Made by a program: the position numbers and the translations under genes. From contig OX578142.1 of assembly GCA_951213105.1 (NCBI GenBank), forward strand, positions 7,022,649-7,086,648: a DNA stretch of 64,000 nucleotides, written 5' to 3'. The notes under the pieces were generated by a model, which did no database searches, was not told where the DNA came from, and was given only the letters and a program-made list of their open reading frames with translations. Below are positions 46,101 to 58,297 of the stretch, piece by piece (within the stretch, counting starts at the first letter, position 1; every line of letters starts with the position of its first letter). This stretch comes from Amaurobius ferox. Taxonomy: Eukaryota > Arthropoda > Arachnida > Araneae > Amaurobiidae.

Positions 46101-48458
46101 ACTAGAAGTTAGCTATTTTAGAGTGATCTTACGAGTTTGTGCAATAAAATTAATGAATTATAATTATATGAACGATGGCAGAATAAGGAGTGTGTACTTC
46201 CGTTCTTGCTATATTGAATAGAAATTAGCTATTTTAGAGTCACGTTACGAATTTATGCAATCAAATTAATGAATTATCCTTATATGAACGATGGCACAAT
46301 AAGGAGTGTGTGCTTCCGTTCTTGCTATATTGACTAGAATTTAGTTGTTTTAGAATGACGTTACGAGTTTATACAATCAAATTAATGAATTATCCTTATA
46401 TGAACGATGGCACAATAAAGAGTGTGTGCTTCCGTTCTTGCTATATTGACTCGAAATTATGTATTTTAGAGTGACGTTACGAGTTTATGCAATCAATTAA
46501 TGAATTATCCTTATATGCACAATGGCACGATAAGGAGTGTGTGCGTCCATTCTTGCTTTATTGAATAGAAATTAGCTATTTCAGTGTGACGTTACGAGTT
46601 TATGCAATCAAATTAATGAATTATCCTTATATGAACAATGCACAATAAGGTTTGTGTGCTTCCGTTCTTGCTATATTGACTGGCAATTAGCTATTTTAGA
46701 GTGACGTTACGAGTTTAAGCAATCAAATTAATGAATAATCCTTATATGAACGATGGCACAGTAAGGAGTGTGTGCTTCCTTTCTTGCTATACTGACTAGA
46801 ATATAACTATTTTAAAATGACGTTACGAGTTTATGCAATCAAATTAATGAATTATCCTTATATGAACGATGGCACAATAAAGAGTGTGTGCTTCCGTTCT
46901 TGCTATATTGACTCGAAATTAGCTGTTTGAGAGTGACGTTACGAGTATATGCAATCAAATTAATGAATTATCCTTATATGAACGATGGCACAATAAGGAG
47001 TGTGTGCTTCCGTTCTTGCTATATTGACTAGAATATAACTATTTTAGAATGACGTTACGAATTTATCCAATCAAATTAATGAATTATCCTTATATGAACG
47101 ATGGCACAAAAAGGAGTTAGTGCTTCCTTTCTTGCTATATTGACTAGATATTAACTATTTTAGACTGACGTTACGAGTTTATGCAATCAAATTAATGAAT
47201 TATCCTTATATGAACGATGGCAAAATAAGGAGTGTGTGCTTCCGTTCTTGCTATATCAACTAGAAATTAGCTAATATAGAGTGACGTTACGAGTTTATGC
47301 AATCAAATTAATGAATTATCCTTATATGAACGATGGCACAATACGGAGTATGTGCTTCCGTTCTTGCTATATTGACTAGAAATTAGCTATTTTAGAGTGA
47401 CGTTACGAGTTTATGCAATCAATTAATGAATTATCCTTATATGAACAATGGCACGATAAGGAGTGTGTGCGTCCGTTCTTGCTTTATTGAATAGAAAATA
47501 GCTATTTCAGTGTGACGTTACCAGTTTATGCAATCAAATTAATGAATTATCCTTATATGAACGATGGCACAATAAGGATTGTGTGCTTCCGTTCTTGCTA
47601 TATTGACTAGAATATAACTATTTTAGAATGACGTTACGAGTTTATGCAATCAAATTAATGAATTATCCTTATATGAACGATGGCACAATAAGGAGTGTGT
47701 GCTTCCGTTCTTGCTATATTGACTAGAAATTAGTTATTTCAAACTGACGTTACGAGTTTATGCAATCAAATAAATGAATTATCCTTATATGAACGATGGC
47801 ACAATAAGGAGTTTGTGCTTCCGCTCTTGCTATATTGACTAGGAAGTAGCTAATTTAGAGTAACGTTACGAGTTTGGGCAATCAAATTAATGAATTATCC
47901 TTATATGAACGATGGCACGATAAGGAGTGTGTGCTTCCGTTTTTGCTATATTGACTAGAAATTAGCTACTTTAGAGTGACGTTACGAGTTTATGCAATCA
48001 AATTAATGAATTACCCTTTTATGAACGATGGCACAATAAGGAGTGTGTGCTTACGTTCTTGCTATATTGACTAGAAATTAACTATTTTAGAGCGACGTTA
48101 CGAGTTTATGCAATCAAATTAATGAATTATCCTTATATGAACGATGGCACAATAAGGAGTGTGTGCTTCCGTTCTTGCTATATTGACTAGAATATAACTA
48201 TTTTAGAATGACGTTACGAGTTTATGCAATCAAATTAATGAATTATCCTTATATGAACGATGGCAAAATAAGGAGTGTGTGCTTCCTTTCTTTCTTCTTT
48301 GATTAGAAATTAGCTATTTTAGAGTGACCTTACGAATTTATGCAATCAAATTGATGAATTATCCTTATATGAACGATAGCACAATAAGGAGTGTGTGCCT
48401 CCGATCTTGCTATATTGACTAGAAGTTAGCTATTTTAGAGTGACCTTACGAGTTTGTG
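43126..48458 (+). repeat. 48-monomer HOR unit, copy 4, two monomers deleted (5333 bp)
   Basis: It follows copy 3 directly and matches copy 2 (6608-12171), but is 231 bp shorter. The deletion of two monomers lies near 44880-44960. One base is gained at ATTAAAAGAATT (44641). The phase-equivalent end is CAATAAAATT at 48459. Confidence 0.83.
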
Positions 48459-51400
48459 CAATAAAATTAATGAATTATCCTTATATGAACGATGGCAGAA
48501 TAAGGAGTGTGTACTTCCGTTCTTGCTATATTGACTAGAAATTAGCTACTTTAGAGTGACGTTCCGAGTTTATGCAATCAAATTAATGAATTATCCTTTC
48601 ATGAACGATGGCACAATAAGGAGTGTGTGGATCCGTTCTTGCTATATTGACTAGAAATTACCTATTTTAGAATGACGTTACGAGTTTATGCAATCAAATT
48701 AATGAATTATCCTTATATGAACGATGGCACAATAAGGAGCGTGTGCTTCCGTTCTTGCTATATTGACTAGAATATAACTATTTTAGAATGACGTTACGAA
48801 TTTATGCAATCAAATTAATGAATTATCCTTATATGAACGATGGCACAATAAAGAGTGTGTGCATCCGTTCTTGCTATATTGACTAGAGATTACCTATTTT
48901 AGAATGACGTTACGAGTTTATGCAATCAAATTAATGAATTATCCTTATATGAACGATGGCACAATAAGGAGTGTGTGCTTCCGTTCTTGCTATATTGACT
49001 AGAAAATAACTATTTTAGAATGACGTTACGAATTTATGCAATCAAATTAATGAATTATCCTTATATGAACGATAGCAAAATAAAGAGTGTGTGCTTCCGT
49101 TCTTGCTATATTGACTCGAAAATAGCTATTTTAGAGTGATGTTACGAGTTTATGCAATCAATTAATGAATTATCCTTATATGAACAATGGCACGATAAGG
49201 AGTGTGTGCGTCCGTTCTTGCTTTATTGAATAGAAAATAGCTATTTCAGTGTGACGTTACCAGTTTATGCAATCAAATTAATGAATTATCCTTATATGAA
49301 TGATGGCACAATAAGGATTGTGTGCTTCCGTTCTTGCTATATTGACTAGAATATAACTATTTTAGAATGACGTTACGAATTTATGCAATCAAATTAATGA
49401 ATTATCCTTATATAAACGATGGCACAATAAGGAGTGTGTGCTTCCGTTCTTGCTATATTGACTAGAAATTAGCTATTTCAAACTGACGTTACGAGTTTAT
49501 GCAATCAAATAAATGAATTATCCTTATATGAACGATGGCACAATAATTAGTTTGTGCTTCCGCTCTTGCTATATTGACTAGGAAGTAGCTAATTTAGAGT
49601 AACGTTACGAGTTTGGGCAATCAAATTAATGAATTATCCTTATATGAACGATGGCACGATAAGGAGTGTGTGCTTCCGTTTTTGCTATATTGACTAGAAA
49701 TTAGCTACTTTAGAGTGACGTTACGAGTTTATGCAATCAAATTAATGAATTATCCTTTTATGAACGATGGCACAATAAGGAGTGTGTGCTTCCGTTCTTG
49801 CTATATTGACTAGAATATAACTATTTTAGAATGACGTTACGAGTTTATGCAATAAAACTAATGAATTATCCTTATATGAACGATGGCAAAATAAGGAGTG
49901 TGTGCTTCCTTTCTTTCTACTTTGATTAGAAATTAGCTATTTTAGAGTGACCTTACGAATTTATGCAATCAAATTGATGAATTATCCTTATATGAACGAT
50001 AGCACAATAAGGAGTGTGTGCCTCCGATCTTGCTATATTGACTAGAAATTAGCTATTTTAGAGTGACCTTACGAGTTTGTGCAATAAAATTAATGAATTA
50101 TCCTTATATAAACGATGGCAGAATAAGGAGTGTGTACTTCCGTTCTTGCTATATTGAATAGAAATTAGCTATTTTAGAGTCACGTTACGAATTTATGCAA
50201 TCAAATTAATGAATTATCCTTATATGAACGATGGCACAATAAGGAGTGTGTGCTTCCGTTCTTGCTATATTGACTAGAATTTAGCTGTTTTAGAATGACG
50301 TTACGAGTTTATACAATCAAATTAATGAATTATCCTTATATGAACGATGGCACAATAAAGAGTGTGTGCTTCCGTTCTTGCTATATTGACTCGAAATTAT
50401 CTATTTTAGAGTGACGTTACGAGTTTATGCAATCAATTAATGAATTATCCTTATATGCACAATGGCACGATAAGGAGTGTGTGCATCCATTCTTGCTTTA
50501 TTGAATAGAAATTAGCTATTTCAGTGTGACTTTACGAGTTTATGCAATCAAATTAATGAATTATCCTTATATGAACAATGCACAATAAGGTTTGTGTGCT
50601 TCCGTTCTTGCTATATTGACTGGCAATTAGTTATTTTAGAGTGACGTTACGAGTTTAAGCAATCAAAATAATGAATAATCCTTATATGAACGATGGCACA
50701 GTAAGGAGTGTGTGCTTCCTTTCTTGCTATACTGACTAGAATATAACTATTTTAGAATGACGTTACGAGTTTATGCAATCAAATTAATGAATTATCCTTA
50801 TATGAACGATGGCACAATAAGGAGTGTGTGCTTCCGTTCTTGCTATATTGACAAGAATATAACTATTTTAGAATGACGTTACGAATTTATGCAATCAAAT
50901 TAATGAATTATCCTTATATGAACGATGGCACAATAAAGAGTGTGTGCTTCCGTTCTTGCTGTATTGACTCGAAATTATCTATTTTAGAGTGACGTTACGA
51001 GTTTCTGCAATCAATTAATGAATTATCCTTATATGCACAATGGCACGATAAGGAGTGTGTGCGTCCATTCTTGCTTTATTGAATAAAAATTAGCTATTTC
51101 AGTGTGACGTTACCAGTTTATCCAATCAAATTAATGAATTATCCTTATATGAACGATGGCACAAAAAGGAGTTAGTGCTTCCTTTCTTGCTATATTGACT
51201 AGAAATTAGCTACTTTAGAGTGACGTTCCGAGTATATGCAATCAAATTAATGAATTATCCTTTCATGAACGATGGCACAATAAGGAGTTTGTGCTTCCGT
51301 TCTTGCTATATTGACTAGAAATTAGCTATTTTTGAGTGACGTTAAGAGTTTATGCAATCAAATTAATGAATTATCCTTATATGAACGATGGCACAATAAG

Positions 51401-52085
51401 GAGTGTGTGCTTCCGTTCTTGCTATATTGACTAGAATATAACTATTTTAGAATGACGTTACGAGTTTATGCAATCAAATTAATGAATTATCCTTACATGA
51501 ACGATGGCACAATAAGGAGTGTGTGCTTCCGTTCTTGCTATATTGACTAGAAATTAGCTATTTCAAAGTGACGTTACGAGTTTATGCAATCAAATAAATG
51601 AATTATCCTTATATGAACGATGGCACAATAAGGAGTTTGTGCTTCCGTTCTTGCTATATTGACTAGAAAATAGCTAATTTAGAGTAACGTTACGAGTTTA
51701 GGCAATCAAATTAATGAATTATCCTTATATGAACGATGGCACAGTAAGGAGTGTGTACTTCCGTTTTTGTTATATTGACTAGAAATTAGCTACTTTAGAG
51801 TGACATTACGAGTTTATGCAATCAAATTAATGAATTATACTTTTATAAACGATGGCACAATAAGGAGTGTGTGCTTACGTTCTTGCTATATTGACTAGAA
51901 ATTAACTATTTTAGAGCGACGTTACGAGTTTAAGCAATCAAATTAATGAATTATCCTTATATGAATGAAGGCACAATAAGGAGTGTGTGCTTCCGTTCTT
52001 CCTATATTGACTAGAAATTAGCTGTTTGAGAGTGACGTTACGAGTATATGCAATCAAATTAATGAATTATCCTTATATGAACGAT

Positions 52086-53957
52086 GGCACAATAAGGAGT
52101 GTGTGCTTCCGTTCTTGCTATATTGACTAGAATTTAGCTGTTTTAGAATGACGTTACGAAATTATACAATCAAATTAATGAATAATTCTTAAATGAACGA
52201 TGGCACAATAAGGAGTATGTGCTTTCGTTCTTGCTATATTGACTAGAAATTAGCTATTTTTGAGTGACGTTACGAGTTTATGCAATAAATTATTGAATTA
52301 CCTTATATGAACGATGGCACGATAAGGAGTGTGTGCGTCCGTTCTTGCTATATTAAGTAGAAATTAGCTATTTTAGAGAGAAATTACGTGTTTATGCTAT
52401 CAAATTAATGAATTATCCTTATATGAACAATGGCACAATAAGGAGTGTGTGCTTCCGTTCTTACTATACTGACTAGAATTTAGCTATTTTAGAATGACGT
52501 TACGAGTTTATGCAATCAAATTAATGAATTATCCTTATATGAACAATGCACAATAAGGTTTGTGTGCTTCCGTTCTTGCTATATTGACTAGCAATTAGCT
52601 ATTTTAGAGTGACGTTACGAGTTTAAGCAATCAAATTAATGAATAATCCTTATATGAACGATGGCACAGTAAGGAGTGTGTGCTTCCTTTCTTGCTATAC
52701 TGACTAGAATATAACTATTTTAGAATGACGTTACGAGTATATGCAATCAATTTAATGAGCTATCCTTATATGAACGATGGCACAATAAAAGTGTGTGTTT
52801 CCGTTCTTGTTATATTGACTCGAAATTAGCAATTTTAGAGTGACGTTACGAGTTTATGCAATCAATTAATGAATTATACTTATATAAACGATGGCACGAT
52901 AAGGAGTGTGTGCTTCCGTTCTTGCTATATTGACTATAAATTAGCTAATATAGTGTGACGTTACGAGTTTATGCAATCAAATTAATGAATTATCCTTATA
53001 TGAACGATGGCACTAAAAGGAGGGTGTGCTTCCGTTCTTGCTATATTGACTAGAAATTAGCTATTTTAGAGTGACGTTACGAGTTATGCAATCACATTAA
53101 TGAATTATCCTTATATGAATGATGGCACAATAAGGAGTGTGTGCTTCCGTTCTTGCTATATTGACTAGAAATTAGCTATTTCAAAATGACGGTACGAGTT
53201 TATGCAATCAAATTAATGAATTATGCTTATATGAACGATGGCACAATAAGGTGTGTGTGCTTCCGATCTTACTATATTGACTAGAATATAACTATTTTAG
53301 AAAGATGTTACGAGTTTATGCAATCAAATTACTGAATTATCCTTATATGAATGATGGCACAATAAGGAGTGTGTGCTTCCGTTCTTGCTATATTGACTAG
53401 AAATTAGCTATTTTAGAGTGACGTTACGAGTTTATGCAATCAAATTAATGAATTATCCTTATATGAACGATGGCACAATAAGGTGTGTGTGCTTCCGATC
53501 TTGTTATATTGACTAGGAATTAGCTAATTTAGAGTGACTTTACGAGTTTATGCAATTAAATTAATGAATTATCCTTATATGAACGATGGCACAATAAGGA
53601 GTGTGTGCTTTCGTTCTTGCTATATTGACTAGAATATAACTATTTTAGAAAGACGTTACGAGTTTATGCAATCAAATTACTGAATTATCCTTATATGAAT
53701 GATGGCACAATAAGGAGTGTGTGCTTCCGCTCTTGCTATATTGACTAGCATTTAGCTATTTCAGAGTGACGTTACGAGTTTAAGCAATCAAATTAATGAA
53801 TAATCCTTATATGAACGATGGCACAATAAGGAGTGTGTGCTTCCTTTCTTGCTATACTGACTAGAATATAACTATTTTAGAATGACGATACGATTTTATG
53901 CAATCAATTTAATGAATTATCCTTATGAACGATGGCACAATAAAGAGTGTGTGCTTC
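52086..53957 (+). repeat. Irregular satellite linker between A' and A''
   Basis: About 16 monomers with many private changes: CGAAATTATACAATC (52160), AATAATTCTTAAATG, GAGAGAAATTACGTG (52375), TTAATGAGCTATCC (52751), GGAGGGTGTGC and GACGGTACGAG. Several monomers are 114-115 bp. Monomers here look more diverged from one another than those inside the blocks. No gene is seen. Confidence 0.65.
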
Positions 53958-56900
53958 CGTCCTTGCTATATTTACTAGAAATTAGCTATTTTAGAGTGAC
54001 GTTACGAGTTATGCAATCACATTAATGAATTATTCTTATATGAATGATGGCACAATAAGGAGTGTGTGCTTCCGTTCATGCTATATTGACTAGAAATTAG
54101 CTATTTCAAAATGACGTTACGAGTTTATGCAATTAAATTAATGAATTATCCTTATATGATCGATGGCACAAAAAGGAGTGTGTGCTTCCGTTCTTGCTAT
54201 ATTGACTAGAAATTAGCTATTTTAGTGTGACGTTACGAGTTTATGCAATCAAATTAATGAATTATCCTTATATTAACGATGGCACAATAAGGTGTGTGTG
54301 CTTCCGATCTTGCTATATTGACTAGAAATTAGCTATTTTAGAGTGACTTTACGAGTTTGTGCAATCAAATTAATGAATTATCCTTATATGAACGATGGCA
54401 CAAAAAGAAGTGTGGGCTTACGTTCTTGCTATATTGACTAGAAATTAGCAATTTCAGAGGGACGTTACGAGTTTACGCAATCAAGTTTACGAATTATCGT
54501 TATATGAACGATGGCACAATAAGGAAGGTGTACTTCCCTTTTTGCTGTATTGACTAGAAATTAGCTATTTCAAAGTGACGTTACGAGTTTATGCAATAAA
54601 ATCTATGAATTATCCTTATATGAACGATGGCACAATAAGGAGTTTGTGCTTCCGCTCTTGCTATATTGACTAGCAATTAGCTATTTTAGAGTGACGTTAC
54701 GAGTTTAAGCAATCAAATTAATGAATAATCCTTATATGAACGATGGCACAATAAGGAGTGTGTGCTTCCGTTCTTGCTATATTGACAAGAAATTAGCTAT
54801 TTCAAAGTGACGTTACGAGTTTATGCAATCAAATAAATGAATTGTCCTTATATGAACGATGGCACAATAAGGAGTTTGTGCTTCCGCTCTTGCTATATTG
54901 ACTAGAAAATAGCTAATTTAGAGTAACTTTACGAGTTTATGCCATCAAATTAATGAATTATCCTTATATGAACGATGGCACAATAAGGTGTGTGTGCTTC
55001 AGTTTTGGCTATATTGACTAGAAATTAGCTACTTTAGAGTGACTATACGAGTTTATGCAATCAAATTAATGAATTATCCTTATATGAGCGATGGCACAAT
55101 AAGGAGTGTGTGCTTCCGTTCTTGCTATATTGACTAGAAATTAGCTGTTTGAGAGTGACGTTACGAGTATATGCAATAAAATTAATGAATTATCCTTATA
55201 TGAACGATGGCACAATAAGGAGTGCGTGCTTCCGTACTTGCTATATTGACTAGAATATAACTATTTTAGAATGACGTTACGAATTTATGCAATCAAATTA
55301 ATGAATTATCTTTATATGAACGATGGCACAATAAAAAGTGTGTGCTTCCGTTCTTGCTATATTGACTCGAAATTAGCTATTTTAGAGTGACGTTACGAGT
55401 TTATGCAATCAATTAATGAATTATCCTTATATGAACAATGGCACGATAAGGAGTGTGTGCGTCCGTTCTTGCTATATTGACTAGCACTTAGCTATTTCAG
55501 AGTGACGTTACGAGTTTATGCAATCAAATTAATGAATTATCCTTATATGATCGATGGCACAATTAGGAGTGTGTGCTTCCGTTCTTGCTATATTGACTAG
55601 ATATTAACTATTTTAGACTGACATTACGAGTATATGCAATCAAATTAATGAATTATCCTTATATGAACGATGGCACAACAAGGAGTGTGTGCTTCCGCTC
55701 TTGCTATATTGAATAGAAACTAGCTATTTTAGAGTGACGTTACGAGTTTATGCAATCAAATTAATGAATTATCCTTATATGAACGATAGCACAATAAGGA
55801 GTGTGTGCATCCGTTCTTGCTATATTGACTAGAAATTACCTATTTTAGAATGACGTTACGAGTTTATGCAATCAAATTAATGAATTATCCTTATATGAAC
55901 GATGGCACAATAAGGAGTGTGTGCTTCCGTTCTTGCTATATTGACTAAAATATAACTATTTTAGAATGACGTTACGAATTTATGCAATCAAATTAATGAA
56001 TTATCCTTATATGAACGATGGCACAATAAAGAGTGTGTGCTTCCGTTCTTGCTATATTGACTCGAAATTAGCTATTTTAGAGTGACGTTACGAGTTTATG
56101 CAATCAATTAATGAATTATACTTATATGAACAATGGCAGGATAAGGAGTGTGTGCGTCCGTTCTTGCTTTATTGAATAGAAATTAGCTATTTCAGTGTGA
56201 CGTTACCAGTTTATGCAATCAAATTAATGAATTATCCTTATATGAACGATGGCACAATAAGGAGTGTGTGCTTCCGTTCTTGCTATATTGACTAGAATAT
56301 AACTATTTTAGAATGACGTTACGAGTTTATGCAATCAAATTAATGAATTATCCTTATATGAACGATGGCACAATAAGGAGTGTGTGCTTCCGTTCTTGCT
56401 ATATTGACTAGAAATTAGCTATTTCAAACTGACGTTACGAGTTTATGCAATCAAATAAATGAATTATCCTTATATGAACGATGGCACAATAAGGAGTTTG
56501 TGCTTCCGCTCTTGCTATATTGACTAGGAAGTAGTTAATTTAGATTAACGTTACGAGTTTGGGCAATCAAATTAATGAATTATCCTTATATGAACGATGG
56601 CACGATAAGGAGTGTGTGCTTCCGTTTTTGCTATATTGACTAGAAATTAGCTACTTTAGAGTGACGTTACGAGTTTATGCAATCAAATTAATGAATTATC
56701 CTTTTATGAACGATGGCACAATAAGGAGTGTGTGCTTCCGTTCTTGCTATATTGACTAGAAATTAGCTGTTTGAGAGTGACGTTACGAGTATACGCAATA
56801 AAATTAATGAATTATCCTTATATGAACGATGGCACAATAAGGAGTGTGTGCTTCCGTTCTTGCTATATTGACTAGAATATAACTATTTTAGAATGACGTT

Positions 56901-57050
56901 ACGAATTTATGCAATCAAATTAATGAATTATCTTTATATGAACGATGGCACAATAAAAAGTGTGTGCTTCCGTTCTTGCTATATTGACTCGAAATTAGCT
57001 ATTTTAGAGTGACGTTACGAGTTTATGCAATCAAATTAATGAATTATCCT
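53958..57050 (+). repeat. Satellite superblock A'' (third, short copy of the start of A)
   Basis: It matches A' from 36231 (offset 17727) and A from position 1 (offset 54129 at both 54130 and 55174). It lacks the TTTCAGAATG monomer of A and has an additional GACTAGCACTTAGC monomer near 55480. The match ends near 57050, where the order switches to the AACAATGCAC monomer with GGAGTGCGAGCTTCTG. Confidence 0.82.
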
Positions 57051-57773
57051 TATATGAACAATGCACAATAAGGAGTGCGAGCTTCTGTTCTTGCTATATT
57101 GAATAGAAATTAACTATGCTAGAGTGACGTTACGAGTTTATGCAATCAAATTAATGAATTATGCTTATATGAACGATGGCAAAATAAGGAGTGTGTGATT
57201 CCTTTCTTTCTACTTTGATTATAAATTAGCTATTTTAGAGTGACCTTACGAATTTATGCAATCAAATTAATGAATTATCCTTATATGAACGATGGCACAA
57301 TAAGGAGTGTGTGCCTCCGATCTTGCTATATTGACTAGAAATTAGATATTTTAGAGTGACCTTACGAGTTTATGCAATAAAATTAATGAATTATCCTTAT
57401 ATGAACGATGGCAGAATAAGGAGTGTGTGCGTCCGTTCTTACTATATTGACTAGAAATTAGCTATTTTATTGTGACGTTTCGAGTTTATGCAATCAAATT
57501 AATGAATTATCCTTATATGAACGATGGCACAATAAGGAGTGTGTGCTTCCGTTCTTGCTATATTGAATAGTAATTAGCAGTTTTAGAGTGACGTTACGAG
57601 TTTATGCAATCAAATTAATGAATTATCCTTATATGAACGATGGCACAATAAGGAGTGAAAGCCCCAGGCCGTCCGGCTCGTCCAGAGGACTTAGAGCAGC
57701 GAGATGGACGACCGGGAAGGAAAGTTAGCGGAAACCAACCTCCAGGGCCAACGTCCAACGGTCCAGAGCAACG

Positions 57774-57779
57774 TTTATT
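57774..57779 (-). promoter_or_regulatory. Possible polyadenylation signal AATAAA of the retrotransposon
   Basis: TTTATT on the plus strand reads AATAAA on the element strand, about 520 bp after the ORF2 stop. Some 117 bp of GC-rich element-side sequence lie beyond it, further than the usual 10-30 bp to a cleavage site. It may therefore be unused or the true 3' end may differ. Confidence 0.35.
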
Positions 57780-57854
57780 AAGAACTTAAAAAATTTTACA
57801 ATAGGTTACATGTTTGTACTTATACAACGTACAATTGAGAGATGGACAAAGAGC

Positions 57855-58006
57855 TTCTTGATATAGTATGTACAAATGATGATATTTACAAATAATTCTT
57901 GATTTACAAATAATTCTTGATATAGTATGTACAATTGATGATATTAACTTAATGATGATTCTTGATATAGTATGTACAATTGATGATGTTTACAAATAAT
58001 TCTTGA
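57855..58006 (+). repeat. Short imperfect repeats in the retrotransposon 3' UTR
   Basis: TTCTTGATATAGTATGTACA begins at 57855, 57914 and 57959 (spacing 59 and 45 bp). The shorter TTCTTGA also occurs at 57897 and 58000, and TTTACAAATAATTCTTGA occurs three times. Such repeats near the 3' end of a LINE often arise by slippage or serve in recognition by the reverse transcriptase; which applies here is unknown. Confidence 0.75.
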
Positions 58007-58297
58007 ATGCGAGAGTAGATATAAGTGGGGATCAAAACGTAATTTACAGATGGTTTAAAAATTATGATGTAATAGATATGATACGCAGATTGTAAAAATA
58101 TTTGTATTATACGCTTAAGTTTTGGTTTGTTTGTCCAGAAGAACAGGAAGATAAACAACACCGGACAACACAAAACAAAACAGCAAGACAGGGAAACGAC
58201 AGGAAAGCCGGGCAACACCAACACAACCCAGAGAAACGACAAAGTGAATCCAGGGACCAAGAAGACGTTAAGAGCAGAAAAGCAACGCACAGACCGA

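Larger units (their letters stand above)
36231..52085 (+). repeat. Satellite superblock A' (second copy of block A)
   Basis: From 36403 it repeats window position 1 onward. The 170 bp before that (from CGTCCTTGC at 36231, including a 115-bp GAGTTATGCAATCACATT monomer) recur before A'' at 53958. Relative to A it has one extra monomer (37250-37365) and lacks two near 44880, where a CAATTAGG monomer and part of its neighbours are gone and AACAAGG is joined to ATTACCTATT. It contains two 48-monomer HOR units starting at 37563 and 43126. Confidence 0.88.
1..57656 (+). repeat. 116-bp satellite array, left block (about 497 monomers)
   Basis: Head-to-tail monomers start at 1, 117, 233 and so on, with a step of 116 bp and occasional 115-bp variants. 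Setting position 1 at CAATCAAATTAATG, landmarks are TCCTTAT (20-26), ATAAGGA (42-48), GCTTCCGTTCTTGC (55-68), TATTGACTAG (71-80) and GACGTTACGAG (100-110). A typical monomer has 39 G+C in 116. All copies share one orientation. The 116-bp step is not a multiple of three, so reading frames shift at each monomer and stops are frequent: this is non-coding. Monomers are not uniform. Variant types recur in fixed order, giving higher-order repeats described separately. The organism and chromosome position cannot be read from the sequence. A centromeric or pericentromeric array is the usual setting for satellites of this size, but that is inference. Confidence 0.98.
57657..58297 (-). other. 3' UTR region of the retrotransposon
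   Basis: About 640 bp between the ORF2 stop and the satellite. On the element strand it begins with a T- and C-rich part (58290-58130), continues AT-rich with short repeats (58010-57850), and has AATAAA at 57779-57774. It ends in a GC-rich segment of about 117 bp (57773-57657) that meets the satellite directly, without a poly(A) tract. Open frames here (57949-58290 minus, 58127-58498 plus) look like chance frames. Confidence 0.7.

Noticed and set aside
36403..52085. Assembly duplicate as the explanation of A'
   Set aside because: Not fully excluded. However, A' differs from A by whole-monomer gains and losses and by private substitutions (for example GAAATTGACTACTATAG near 40311, ATTAAAAGAATT at 44641), so it is not a simple copy of the same reads.
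1..57656. CRISPR array
   Set aside because: The whole 116-bp unit repeats; there are no short repeats with unique spacers and no cas genes.
1..57656. CENP-B box in the monomer
   Set aside because: I looked for TTCG followed by CGGG at the right spacing and saw none; GCTTCCGTTCTTGC does not fit the motif.
57949..58290. 113-codon minus-strand frame rich in F, L, V and C
   Set aside because: It lies in the retrotransposon 3' UTR just after the ORF2 stop. Hydrophobic low-complexity composition from a T/C-rich tract, no domain.
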